64,000 bases of DNA from Glutamicibacter ardleyensis (GTDB lineage: Bacteria; Actinomycetota; Actinomycetes; Actinomycetales; Micrococcaceae): the NCBI RefSeq assembly GCF_014644555.1, contig NZ_BMKX01000009.1, forward strand, positions 49,271 to 113,270, read 5' to 3'. The notes under the pieces are model-generated. The model made no database searches, was not told the DNA's origin, and worked only from the letters and a program-made list of their open reading frames with translations. The stretch's first letter is position 1. The number at the start of each line of letters is the position of its first letter. This document shows positions 8,343 to 17,135 of this stretch, piece by piece. The position numbers were made by a program, and so were the translations under genes.

Positions 8343-11300
8343 GTGACTAGTGGCCAAAATGCTGCTGCCGAGCGCGTATCCGCCTGGGTGAAATCCCTGG
8401 GCCAAAGCGCCGGCGCCGATACCACCTTGCGGTTTGCTCCGTCGACGTCGAACAGTATCGACATCACGCATGCAAATCCATCGGGGTTGGCCCAGTTTCT
8501 AGCGGGCCGTCGTACCCGTCTGTCCACCTTGTTGCACGATGCCGATCAGTTTGCGACCGCCAAGCGGACAGCACGGGCATTAAGCGCTAAGACCACCGAG
8601 TTGTGGGACGAGCGCGGCATCGACGTGGGCTACCTCGCCGCAGGTGTCGCCAATTGGCGCGCGGTACATGAGGGCAAGAGCGAGCCGGTCTCCGCACCGA
8701 TCATGCTTGGCCGGATCACGCTGTCCAAACATCTGGACCACGACGACTACGACATGCAACTGGTAGGCCGCGCCGAAATTTCCCCGGCCTTCGTCCGCCA
8801 ATTTGAGACCGATCACAACACCAAGGTCGACGTGGACGCGGTAGACGCCGCCGCCTACTCCATTGCCCGCTTTGACCCGGTGCGTGGCATGGATGCGCTG
8901 CGCCAGCAGCTCTCCGAGGTCCCCGGGGTAGTGGTTGGACACCGCCTGCTGGTCTCCACCTTCTCCGATCTCATTGACCCGGCCGATCCGGCAATCCTCA
9001 CCGGAGCACACCCGGTGATCGAGGCGCTGATCCGTGCCGAGGAACGCGCAAGCGATCCCACCGAAGCCGCCGCGCAAGCCGTGCAGCCCGAGGCACCAGC
9101 CGAGGCGAAAACTCAAACTCAGGCAGAGTCCTCCCCGCAACCAGAGGCGGACGCAAAGTCCGAGGAATCGAGCGGATCGCGTCTGCGCCGGGTAGCCAGC
9201 CTGATCAAGGACTCCTCCAAACCACGGCGCACCACCCCGGCCACGGCGCCTGCCGCCAACTCCACCCGTAAGGTGCACACCGGCACCAGCGTGCTGGCCA
9301 AAAACAGCGACGAACGCGACCCCGCAGATGAGCTCTACCTGCTGGACGCCGACGAGTCCCAGGCGAGGATGCTCGACTACATCGCCGCCGGCGAATCGGT
9401 GAGCATCAACGCCGCTGCCGGCACCGGCGCCACCCAGACCGCACTGAACGCCGCCGGCCTACTCGCCGCCAAGGGCAAGCGGGTGCTGGTGGTCGCCGAG
9501 CAACGTTCGGCCGCCGAAGAATTTGTGCGCCGCTTTAACGAACAGCTCGACGCCGGCAGCCTGCTGCTGGAACCCAACGAGGATCCCGACGCGCTGCGCA
9601 ACCTGCTGATCCGTGCGATCCTGCGCAATGAGCGAGCCACCGAGCCACAACTGGGCGGGTTGCTCAAGAAGCTGCGCGAATCGCGCGGAGCCCTGCACGA
9701 ACACGTCAAATCCCTGCATTCGGTGCGTAGCCGTTGGGGCTGCTCACCGTACCAGGCGATGCAAGAGCTTGCTCGACTGACCTCGCTTGACCCGGCACCA
9801 TCAACCACCGTGCGGCTTAAGCGTTCGGTGCTTGACTCGATGGGCCAGCGTGGCCATGTGGCCGCGCAGCTCAAGCGCGCCGCGCAACTGGGCGCGTTCT
9901 CCAAGTCGCACACCACCAGCCCATGGTTTGGCGCGCCGCTACGCAACCAAGAAGCCACCGAGCAGGCACTGACCCTCGCCGGAGGCCTTGGCCGCGACCT
10001 GCCGATCCTGCACGAACATATGCTCAAAATCGCCGCCCAGTCGCAGATCCGCCTAGAGGACAGCTACGACAAGTGGGGAGACCAGCTGCAGCTGCTGGTC
10101 GCCGTGCGCGGTTCGCTGGACAAGTTTGAGGCGGACATCTTTGAAGGTGACATCGACGATCTGATCGCCGCCACCGCCTCCAGCGCTTGGCGCCGCGAAC
10201 ACGGGGTAGAGATGGGCTCCATCGTGCGCTCCCGGCTGCGCAAAATCGCGAAGGAATACGTGCGCCCCGGCATGCACGTGGCCGACCTGCAGGCAGCCCT
10301 GCAAGCGGTCTCCATCCAACGTGACGCCTGGCGCGCCATCGCCACCAGCCAGCGCAACCCCGCCGTTCCCGGCGGGCTGCTGGACGTGGAGGCCGGTTAT
10401 CACGACGCCGGCGCACGCATCGACAAGCTCTCCGAGATGCTCCCGCCACAACTGGGTACGGGACTGCGCGAAATGCCGATCGCGGAGCTGCTGGACATTA
10501 TTGCCGCGCTGGTGGACCGCAAGGAAGACCTGGCCGAACTGCCCGAGCGCACGCTCATCGCCGAACAGCTGGCCGAAGGCGGACTGGCAGATCTGCTCGC
10601 CGACTTTGCCGACCGTGAAATTGACGCGGACGCCGTCGACGCGGAACTTGAGCTGGCCTGGTGGCAGTCCGCACTGGAAGCGATGATCTCCGGCGATGAC
10701 TTCCTAGCGATGAACGACGGCGCGAAGCTTGAAAAGATCGAGGCCGACTACCGGTTGGCCGACGGCGCGCACATCTCCTCGGGTCCCTCACGGATCCGCT
10801 GGGAGTTGGCCCGCAATTGGAAGGCCGCCTTGGCCGATCACCGCGCCGCCTCCCGTCAGCTGCGCGCAATCCTCAAGGATGGCACTCCGACCGTGGCCGG
10901 GCTGCTCGAATTTGGTCCGGCGCTGGTCAGCTCGTTGACCCCGGTCTTCGTCTCGGCACCCCTGCTGCTTGGCAGCGCGTTGCCGGCAGACACCGAGTTC
11001 GACGCGGTGATCTTGCTAGAGGCTAACTACCTGACCCTGCGCGAGGTGCTTGACGCGATCCGCCGCTCCAAGCAGGTCATCGCCATCGGGGATCAAATGC
11101 TCGGCGGGCCGAAGCCTTTCGAGGTGTCGGTTGATCCCACCGCACGGCTGAAGGAACGCAACCCGGGACGCTCCGCGCTCAGCGCGCTGAACGAAGTTCT
11201 GGTCACCGGCACCCTGTCCACCGTGTACCGCGGGATCGACGAGGGCCTGGTCGAACAGCTCTCGCGCACCTACTACGATTCGGCGATCTCCCGGCTACCG

Positions 11301-12485
11301 GTTGCGGTCACCATCACCGGCAGCAGCCCGCTGCTGACCGGAGTGTACGTGCCCGATGCCACCGGCACGCTGTCCAACAGCGAGGACGGGGTACAGACCA
11401 CCGCTGCCGAGGTCGCGAAGGTCGTGGACCTGGTCTTTGCGCACTTCGCAACCCGTGGGACCGAGTCACTGGCGGTCATTGCCTCCAACCGTGCTCACGC
11501 CGCAGCCATTGCCGAAGCAATCCGGGTGCAGCTGCCCAACCATAAGTACGCGATGGATTTCCTGCGTTCCAAGGTGGAACCATTTGTGGTCACCACCATG
11601 GACCGGCTCATCGGGGTGCGCCGCGACGCGGTCATCTTCGCCTGGGGTTATGGACGCACACCGCACGGCAAAACCCTGCACGAATTTGGTGCGCTCTCCC
11701 GCGAAGGCGGCGAGCAGCTCTTCGTTTCGGCGATGACTCGTTCACGTAAACGCATGACGCTGGTGTCCTCATTGCTACCGGCCGATGTGGACCTGGACCG
11801 GGTGTACCGCGGGGCCTGGCAGTTCTTCGAGCTCTTCGGCCGGGTGGAAGCCGGGGATTCTGGCGTCAGCACCGTGGGCAGCCCACGCTTTGATGCACTG
11901 GTCTCCGATCTGGCCCGGCGCCTGCGTGAACGAGGCGCAATCGTGGCCGAGGACTACCGCGGCGTGCTTGATCTTTCAGCGCACGCGCTGGACATGGACG
12001 GCGATTCGCCGGTGCGACCGCTGGCAGTGGTTTACGACGGGACCGAGCACTATGCCGGGTTGACCGTGCGTGAACGCAGCCGGTTGCGTCCGGAGTTCTT
12101 CGAGAACCACGGCTGGCGCTACGTGCCACTGTGGACCATCGACGTGTTCACCGATCCGGCCTCGGTCACCGACCGGTTGGCGCGCAGTTTGGAGTTGGCC
12201 CCGGCCGCCTCCGCGCATCCGCGCACCGGTCCGCGTACCAGGGTTCCGATGGCGCCTCCGGTCTCCGCGAGCAGCGTGACCGCGCAGCCCGCCTCGGCAA
12301 AACCAGCGGCCAAGTCGACCGACAAAGCAGAAGCAAAAGCAGAAGCAAAGGCAGAAGCAAAGCCGGGTCAGGAAGCAGAGTCCGCACAGCAGCCAGCGAC
12401 CCCGGCGCCGATCCCAGCCAGCGCCGACGCTGCCAAAAATGCACCAGCCGAAGATCAGCAGACGCAGAAACCACAGGGTAAATGA
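8343..12485 (+). CDS. Giant SF1-helicase-like protein with degenerate ATPase motifs
   Basis: About 1380 residues. It aligns by eye to SF1-type AAA helicases with a C-terminal nuclease-like (DUF4011/DUF3320-type) tail. The Walker A position reads AAAGTGATQT near residue 360, with Ala where the ATP-binding Lys should be; motif II reads FDAVILLEANY instead of DExx; motif III is VIAIGDQMLGG; motifs V-VI read TTMDRLIGVRRDAVIF and FVSAMTRSRKRM. Thus the fold is kept but ATP hydrolysis seems lost. The tail VVYDGTEHYAGLTVRERSR and WRYVPLWTIDVF resembles the restriction-endonuclease-like end of such proteins. Ala/Glu/Pro linkers lie at 250-290 and at the C-terminus (KAEA repeats). GTG 8343 is chosen because AAGGGA lies 9 nt upstream. 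Confidence 0.7.
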   Translation: MTSGQNAAAERVSAWVKSLGQSAGADTTLRFAPSTSNSIDITHANPSGLAQFLAGRRTRLSTLLHDADQFATAKRTARALSAKTTELWDERGIDVGYLAAGVANWRAVHEGKSEPVSAPIMLGRITLSKHLDHDDYDMQLVGRAEISPAFVRQFETDHNTKVDVDAVDAAAYSIARFDPVRGMDALRQQLSEVPGVVVGHRLLVSTFSDLIDPADPAILTGAHPVIEALIRAEERASDPTEAAAQAVQPEAPAEAKTQTQAESSPQPEADAKSEESSGSRLRRVASLIKDSSKPRRTTPATAPAANSTRKVHTGTSVLAKNSDERDPADELYLLDADESQARMLDYIAAGESVSINAAAGTGATQTALNAAGLLAAKGKRVLVVAEQRSAAEEFVRRFNEQLDAGSLLLEPNEDPDALRNLLIRAILRNERATEPQLGGLLKKLRESRGALHEHVKSLHSVRSRWGCSPYQAMQELARLTSLDPAPSTTVRLKRSVLDSMGQRGHVAAQLKRAAQLGAFSKSHTTSPWFGAPLRNQEATEQALTLAGGLGRDLPILHEHMLKIAAQSQIRLEDSYDKWGDQLQLLVAVRGSLDKFEADIFEGDIDDLIAATASSAWRREHGVEMGSIVRSRLRKIAKEYVRPGMHVADLQAALQAVSIQRDAWRAIATSQRNPAVPGGLLDVEAGYHDAGARIDKLSEMLPPQLGTGLREMPIAELLDIIAALVDRKEDLAELPERTLIAEQLAEGGLADLLADFADREIDADAVDAELELAWWQSALEAMISGDDFLAMNDGAKLEKIEADYRLADGAHISSGPSRIRWELARNWKAALADHRAASRQLRAILKDGTPTVAGLLEFGPALVSSLTPVFVSAPLLLGSALPADTEFDAVILLEANYLTLREVLDAIRRSKQVIAIGDQMLGGPKPFEVSVDPTARLKERNPGRSALSALNEVLVTGTLSTVYRGIDEGLVEQLSRTYYDSAISRLPVAVTITGSSPLLTGVYVPDATGTLSNSEDGVQTTAAEVAKVVDLVFAHFATRGTESLAVIASNRAHAAAIAEAIRVQLPNHKYAMDFLRSKVEPFVVTTMDRLIGVRRDAVIFAWGYGRTPHGKTLHEFGALSREGGEQLFVSAMTRSRKRMTLVSSLLPADVDLDRVYRGAWQFFELFGRVEAGDSGVSTVGSPRFDALVSDLARRLRERGAIVAEDYRGVLDLSAHALDMDGDSPVRPLAVVYDGTEHYAGLTVRERSRLRPEFFENHGWRYVPLWTIDVFTDPASVTDRLARSLELAPAASAHPRTGPRTRVPMAPPVSASSVTAQPASAKPAAKSTDKAEAKAEAKAEAKPGQEAESAQQPATPAPIPASADAAKNAPAEDQQTQKPQGK

Positions 12486-12796
12486 GCGAGCGTGCGGGGC
12501 ATCAACCGGCGGGTAAAAAACCCGCCGGCCGGGTCAAGCGACCCCGGGTCATTGCCCCGCCGCAACAGCTGAGCGCGAAAGTTGAACTCACCGGTAGTTA
12601 CACCCCGGTACCGGTAGTGGCGTCGGTGGACCGCGCGTTAGCTACCGGGCTGCCGCCATCGACCAAGCCCAGCGCAAAAACCGGCAACCCGATAGCCGAG
12701 TTGCGCGCCAAGGACGATGACCCACGCCAGTGGGGAGACAATGTAGAAGATTTGGCCGAAAGCATGAAACGCGACAAACCCCCACACTGGGGTTAG
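12482..12796 (+). CDS. Small conserved-type hypothetical protein
   Basis: A 104-residue polar, probably disordered protein, Lys/Pro-rich at the N-terminus (GKKPAGRVKRPR) with an ordered-looking end (GNPIAELRAKDDDPRQWGDN). The ATG overlaps the stop of the giant helicase-like gene by 4 bp, implying translational coupling and a shared transcript. The 3' end overlaps the convergent SAF-domain gene by 4 bp. No function recognised; the coupling suggests it works with the upstream protein. Confidence 0.65.
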   Translation: MSERAGHQPAGKKPAGRVKRPRVIAPPQQLSAKVELTGSYTPVPVVASVDRALATGLPPSTKPSAKTGNPIAELRAKDDDPRQWGDNVEDLAESMKRDKPPHWG

Positions 12797-13488
12797 TTCA
12801 CCAGCACCGCCGAAACCTTGCCACGGGACACCGCACCGGAGAGCTCATCGGAATACTGGTTGGCCGCGGCCACCACGATAATTCCTTCACCGCGCGGACT
12901 TGCGGCATTAAACATGCCCAGCTGTCCCTCGCCAGAAGCCGGAACCCATAACACCGGCACCGCCCGAGCAATGGTTTCAGAACTAATCTTGGCTTCAAAA
13001 CCATCCCCGGTGGTCAGCACAATGTCCACCAGCTGCCCCGGATGCATTAGGCTCACCGTGGCAGGATCGCTGAGCCTGATGGGCACCGCAACGGTCCCGG
13101 CAATGGTCCCGGTCAGCAGATTTGGACCCACCATCAGGTGCTCGCGCAACACCGTCCCGGCGGGAACCGCCACCGCCAGACGTTGGCCGATCACCGCCTG
13201 TGGTTCAGTCAAAACCTGGTTGTCCGCCGGATCCAGCGGAATACTCAGCAGCTGCACCTGATCGGCTCGAACAATCTGCCCCGATGCCAGATCGCTACTG
13301 GCCACCACCACCTCGCGTTGGGCCAGCTGCCCCTCGGCGAGCACATTGATGCCCGCGGCCACCGCCAGCAACAACAGCACCAGGGCCAACGGTTTACGAT
13401 AACGCCGCAAAAGCTGATGGCGCGTGCGTGCTGCCCGGATCTTTGGCCGCGGAATCACCGGGGTGCGGCGTCGAGATAAATTACTCAT
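12793..13488 (-). CDS. SAF domain protein (CpaB/RcpC-like)
   Basis: About 231 residues. A basic N-terminus precedes one membrane helix (PLALVLLLLAVAAGINVLA), then a SAF domain beginning REVVVASSDLASGQIV and continuing GQRLAVAVPAGTVLREHL, as in CpaB/RcpC proteins of Flp pilus assembly and other pilus or antifreeze-fold proteins. No other pilus genes are nearby, so a general secreted-side SAF protein is the safest call. The ATG at 13488 starts MSNLSRRR; the frame extends slightly further upstream. It is transcribed with a short gap downstream of the cyclo-ligase gene on the same strand. Confidence 0.75.
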   Translation of the reverse strand: MSNLSRRRTPVIPRPKIRAARTRHQLLRRYRKPLALVLLLLAVAAGINVLAEGQLAQREVVVASSDLASGQIVRADQVQLLSIPLDPADNQVLTEPQAVIGQRLAVAVPAGTVLREHLMVGPNLLTGTIAGTVAVPIRLSDPATVSLMHPGQLVDIVLTTGDGFEAKISSETIARAVPVLWVPASGEGQLGMFNAASPRGEGIIVVAAANQYSDELSGAVSRGKVSAVLVN

Positions 13489-13555
13489 ACCCCTAAGCAA
13501 ACCCGCCAACACTAGGAACAGCCACGCACCGGCCGCGAACTGTGGGCAAAGCGCA

Positions 13556-14176
13556 CTAGCGCGGGTCGATGGTATGGAACTGTTGCTCGGTGATCACCAC
13601 ATCCACCGGTCGATCATGGGCTTCAACCCTGAAATCGCCGGTGGGCACAAATTCGGATGCATACACCAGCGCGGCCACCCGGGTTGCTTGCTGCTCGATG
13701 AGCGGGAGGAACCGGTCATAGTACCCGCCGCCCTGGCCTAATCTCAGCCCACGCTGATCAACTAACAGTGCGGGGATAAACAGGGTGTGCACCTGCTCAA
13801 AAAGCCGCGCATCGTGACGAACGCCCACCGGTTCATCCACCGGGGCCAGCGCACTGCGCCGTAGTTCAACTCCCGGGCTCCAGCGCGCCCACCCCAACTG
13901 GTATTGCGGCTGACACACCGGCAGGTAGACTTCGATGCCGGCGTTGACCAGCGCGGTTAACAACACCGAGGTATCTGGCTCTTCGGCCGTTGAGAGGTAG
14001 GCGCCGACCCGCATGGCGGTATCGGTCGATTCGGTCAGGTACTTCATCGCCTGCGCGGCCAACTTTTGCGCCAACAGGTCCCGCGCGCTGGGGGACAGGG
14101 CGCGGCGTGCGGCCCGCGCGTGTGCGCGTCGGGATTTTTTCTCCGCGCCGAAGCCCGCGGTGTTTGCTGCGTTCAT
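13556..14176 (-). CDS. 5-formyltetrahydrofolate cyclo-ligase
   Basis: Catalyses ATP-dependent conversion of 5-formyl-THF to 5,10-methenyl-THF, salvaging the folate pool. The protein of about 206 residues has the N-terminal Arg/Lys/Ala-rich helix (RRAHARAARRALSP) and the C-terminal signature RLGQGGGYYDRFLP, which binds ATP and substrate. ATG 14176 (MNAANTAG) is chosen; the frame is open for 18 more codons upstream. It faces away from a divergent GNAT gene with about 115 bp between, and is followed by the SAF-domain gene on the same strand, a common actinobacterial arrangement. Confidence 0.9.
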   Translation of the reverse strand: MNAANTAGFGAEKKSRRAHARAARRALSPSARDLLAQKLAAQAMKYLTESTDTAMRVGAYLSTAEEPDTSVLLTALVNAGIEVYLPVCQPQYQLGWARWSPGVELRRSALAPVDEPVGVRHDARLFEQVHTLFIPALLVDQRGLRLGQGGGYYDRFLPLIEQQATRVAALVYASEFVPTGDFRVEAHDRPVDVVITEQQFHTIDPR

Positions 14177-14292
14177 GGGCTCCACTCTACTGCCGACCAA
14201 GCAACCACCCACCGCATACCCTCCAAACACCCGCCGCTGTCATATAACCACAGGTGAACGCCTCAAGAGGCGAGCAGAGATACGATGAGTGC

Positions 14293-14910
14293 ATGCTGAG
14301 TTTTCTGCGCGGGCGCGACGCCGTGGCACCACTGTCCTCGGACCGACTGCTGCTTCGTGAGATGACCCTGCGCGATCAGCTCGACTGGATTGACCTGCGA
14401 AACGCCAACGCCATGTGGCTTAAACCCTGGGATCCAACTAACCCGCTGGGCGCGCCTGAACCCATGAGCTTCAGGGCGATGCTGGCGGCCAAACGCGCCG
14501 CCGCACACGCGGGCACCGGCTACTCCTGGGTGATGACCTTGCCGCAACTGCATTCAAAAAATCCGCCGATCATCGGACAAGTCTCGGTCAGCGGCATTCA
14601 GTATGGGGCCGCACGCACCGCCTCCATTGGCTATTGGATCGATAGTTCCCACGCCGGGTTCGGCCTGATGCCCGAGGCCTGCGCCCTGGTGATCGATCAC
14701 TGCTTCCAAACTCTGGCGCTACACCGGTTAGAGATCAACATTCGCCCGGAAAACGCTGCCAGCCTGCGCGTGGTGCAAAAGCTTGGTTTCCGCGACGAAG
14801 GGCTGCGCAAGGGATTTTTGCACATCGACGGCGCCTGGCGTGATCATCGAACATTCGCGCTAAACCGCGAGGAACTCAAAACAACGATGTTAGAACGTAT
14901 CTACGAATAA
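14293..14910 (+). CDS. GNAT N-acetyltransferase, RimJ/RimL-like
   Basis: A 205-residue acetyltransferase of the RimJ/RimL (ribosomal protein N-terminal acetylase) type. Typical elements are LLLREMTLRDQLDWIDLR at the N-terminus, GYWIDSSHAGFGLMPEA for the acetyl-CoA loop, LHRLEINIRPENAASLRVVQKLGF, and the terminal GAWRDHRTFALNRE. ATG 14293 (MLSFLRG) fits the family start. Divergent from the cyclo-ligase gene. Target protein is unknown. Confidence 0.88.
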   Translation: MLSFLRGRDAVAPLSSDRLLLREMTLRDQLDWIDLRNANAMWLKPWDPTNPLGAPEPMSFRAMLAAKRAAAHAGTGYSWVMTLPQLHSKNPPIIGQVSVSGIQYGAARTASIGYWIDSSHAGFGLMPEACALVIDHCFQTLALHRLEINIRPENAASLRVVQKLGFRDEGLRKGFLHIDGAWRDHRTFALNREELKTTMLERIYE

Positions 14911-15033
14911 TCGCGCCGTTTGACTGGCGCACGGGCCTTCAGCGCGCAATAACCCACCACGACTTGCGAATTCTTGTAGACACACCGCGAAATCTGCCCG
15001 TCGATGCCCCGCGCGTTGCATAGTGTTGACTGA

Positions 15034-15055
15034 TGAAGCCCACCGTTGGGCTTCA
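15034..15055 (+). other. Perfect hairpin upstream of membrane protein gene
   Basis: TGAAGCCCA pairs with TGGGCTTCA around CCGT, 38 bp before the next start codon. It could be a terminator for the GNAT gene or a regulatory stem-loop in the leader of the following gene; no T-run follows. Confidence 0.4.
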
Positions 15056-15092
15056 CTGAATTTGACCGTTCACTCGGTGTGGGAGGATCCCT

Positions 15093-15923
15093 ATGGCTAA
15101 CACGTCACAGAGCGTATCGCAGCAGCAACAGCCTGCCGCGACAGGCCTCAAGATTCGTGTGCGCTATGGGCGCTTAGCCATCGCGGTGCTCGGCCTGCTG
15201 GCGGTAGTCGCCACGCTGATCGGTTTGCTGTTGGCGCCATTTACCGCGCTGACTTTTACCACGGTCGGCATCTTTTTCCTCGTGGCTCTTGGCTCCGTGG
15301 CCTCTTTGCGGGCGCTGGCGGTGCTCGATCGCAACCGTAAGCTGCTCGAACACCTCGAAGCTACCCGCGAACGGGCCCTGGATACTCCGGCTTTCGCCGA
15401 TCAAGCCAACCAGGTGATCATCCGCAAGCAAAGCGATGATCAGGTGTTCGACGCCCGCCCCGGTTCGGCTCGCCGCGCTCCGGCAATCACCGCCGAAGAG
15501 CTGCGCTCCGAGGCAGTGCGTGTGGCCCGCGGGGACGGCGGCGTGAAGCAGCCTGCCACCTGGGAGCCAACAAATATTCCTAAGCCCACCTATGTGGCGG
15601 TGCGTGAAGCCACCCAACGCGAAATTTCCGCTCGGGTCCGTCCGGAACCAATTCCGGTGTCCGTTCCGCTACGCCCCACCAAGCACATCAGCTTAAAGGC
15701 CGATCAGGACGCCAAGCGTTTGGCCGCCGAGGTTTCGGCCGAGGAACGCGCGGCCATCATCTCCGTTGGCGCCAAGGCCGATCCCCAGTCCACCGAGCTG
15801 GCAACCCCGGCGGCTGTAACAGCCCCGGCAGCTCCGGCAACCGAGGCAGCACCGGGCACCACGGCCGCCTCCAGCAAGGCGAAACTGAACCTCGACGCCG
15901 TCATGCAGCGCCGCCGCGCCTAA
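15093..15923 (+). CDS. Two-helix membrane protein with long Ala/Glu-rich cytoplasmic tail
   Basis: A 276-residue protein: a Gln/Ser-rich N-terminus, two adjacent membrane helices (about 28-50 and 53-75, LAIAVLGLLAVVATLIGLLL and the following FTTVGIFFLVALGSVASL), and a long charged tail ending in an Ala/Pro-rich stretch and KLNLDAVMQRRRA. The GGGAGGA ribosome-binding site is 6 nt from ATG 15093. The layout is common in Micrococcaceae but I do not recognise a named family. A strong bidirectional terminator separates it from the convergent Lrp gene. Confidence 0.75.
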   Translation: MANTSQSVSQQQQPAATGLKIRVRYGRLAIAVLGLLAVVATLIGLLLAPFTALTFTTVGIFFLVALGSVASLRALAVLDRNRKLLEHLEATRERALDTPAFADQANQVIIRKQSDDQVFDARPGSARRAPAITAEELRSEAVRVARGDGGVKQPATWEPTNIPKPTYVAVREATQREISARVRPEPIPVSVPLRPTKHISLKADQDAKRLAAEVSAEERAAIISVGAKADPQSTELATPAAVTAPAAPATEAAPGTTAASSKAKLNLDAVMQRRRA

Positions 15924-15949
15924 TAAATTACCGCAGAGCCACTGAACAC

Positions 15950-15984
15950 AAAGACCCGCATCCTGGACAAGGATGCGGGTCTTT
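15950..15984. terminator. Bidirectional terminator
   Basis: AAAGACCCGCATCCT pairs perfectly with AGGATGCGGGTCTTT around GGACA, between convergent genes, with A-run on one side and T-run on the other. Confidence 0.9.
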
Positions 15985-16014
15985 GTGATTGCCGGCTCTA
16001 GTCGACGAGAATTA

Positions 16015-16512
16015 TTAATCGTTCACCGGAAGTGGGCCCCGGTTACCTAACTGGTGGTCAAAGACCAAGGTGGTTTCGGTGTGTCCCACAGATTCGTCGG
16101 TGGCCAGGTTATCGAGCACCCAGTCGCGCAACGCCTCGGTGGAGCCCACCGCAATGTGCAGCATGTAGTCGGTGGCACCGGAGACATGGAACATCGAGAG
16201 CACCTCGGGCAAGGCCGGAATGCGTTCGCGGAAGGTGTCGATCTTTTCCCGATCGTGGGCGCGCAACTTCACGGAGATCAGTGCCTGCACGGTGCGTCCC
16301 ACCGCGGGCAGCGAGACCTCGGCGTGGTAACCGGTGAGTATTCCGCGCTCCACCAGCGAACGGGTACGCAGCAACGCGGTAGACGGGGCGATCGATGCAC
16401 GTTGCGCCAGCGTCGCATTGGAAATGCGGGCATTGCTGACCAGCTCGTCGATGATGATTCGATCAATCTCGTCGAGATCGTTGCCGAAAGGTGACTCTGG
16501 GTGCGATGACAT
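16015..16512 (-). CDS. Lrp/AsnC family transcriptional regulator
   Basis: A 165-residue regulator with the Lrp layout: an N-terminal winged HTH (LDEIDRIIIDELVSNARISN, then LAQRASIAPSTALLRTRSLV) and a C-terminal RAM ligand-binding domain (FHVSGATDYMLHIAVGSTE, with DHQLGNRGPLP at the end). Such proteins sense amino acids and control their transport or catabolism. Divergent from a NUDIX gene with 111 bp between; the substrate-binding lipoprotein and aminotransferase nearby are plausible targets, but this is inference. Confidence 0.92.
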   Translation of the reverse strand: MSSHPESPFGNDLDEIDRIIIDELVSNARISNATLAQRASIAPSTALLRTRSLVERGILTGYHAEVSLPAVGRTVQALISVKLRAHDREKIDTFRERIPALPEVLSMFHVSGATDYMLHIAVGSTEALRDWVLDNLATDESVGHTETTLVFDHQLGNRGPLPVND

Positions 16513-16623
16513 AAGAATATTTCACCATACCCGGCGCCGTTCGTTGAAATGTTTGGGTGTTTTCCTTGCTCCCCGTGGCGCTCGCCTGCCACGAAGAAGC
16601 GCAATCGTCGATATATTTAGGGT

Positions 16624-17097
16624 ATGACTCGACGTTCAGAATCCACCGGTGAACCCTTCGACACCCGACTGGCGGCCTACGTCCTGGTCGAACACGAGGA
16701 CAAGGTGCTGCTGACCTTGTGGGATATGCGCCACCGCGATCCCAAGTTCACCCCGCGCTGGTCCCTGCCCGGAGGCGGCATCGACCTGGGGGAGCAAACC
16801 ATCGACGGGGCGATCCGCGAGGTATATGAGGAGACCGGCTATAGCGTCGGAAACCTCAGCCTGCTCGATGTCACCACCGGGATCATCCCGGCCGCCAGAC
16901 GATATTCCGGCGATGATTGCCCGATGCAGACCGTGGCCGTCTCCTACCGGGCCAAGCTCTTAGGCGGCCAACTACGTCACGAAGTTGCCGGCTCCACCAG
17001 CCAGGCCGCCTGGTTTACCCGGGAAGAAATTAAGGCACTGAACCGCATCGAGCGGGTCGATCTGATCCTGTCTTTAACCGGCCCCGGCGTGCGCTGA
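16624..17097 (+). CDS. NUDIX hydrolase
   Basis: A 157-residue phosphohydrolase. The Nudix box is complete: GGIDLGEQTIDGAI then REVYEETGYS, matching G-x5-E-x7-REU-x-EE-x-G-U, which binds the divalent metal and nucleoside-diphosphate-X substrate. The upstream SLPGG and MRHRDPKFTPRW are consistent with sanitising or ADP-sugar-type NUDIX enzymes; the substrate cannot be read. Starts ATG 16624, with the divergent Lrp gene sharing the promoter region. Confidence 0.92.
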   Translation: MTRRSESTGEPFDTRLAAYVLVEHEDKVLLTLWDMRHRDPKFTPRWSLPGGGIDLGEQTIDGAIREVYEETGYSVGNLSLLDVTTGIIPAARRYSGDDCPMQTVAVSYRAKLLGGQLRHEVAGSTSQAAWFTREEIKALNRIERVDLILSLTGPGVR

Positions 17098-17135
17098 GCC
17101 GCAAAACCACCGAGCTAGCCTAGAATCTAGGGGAG

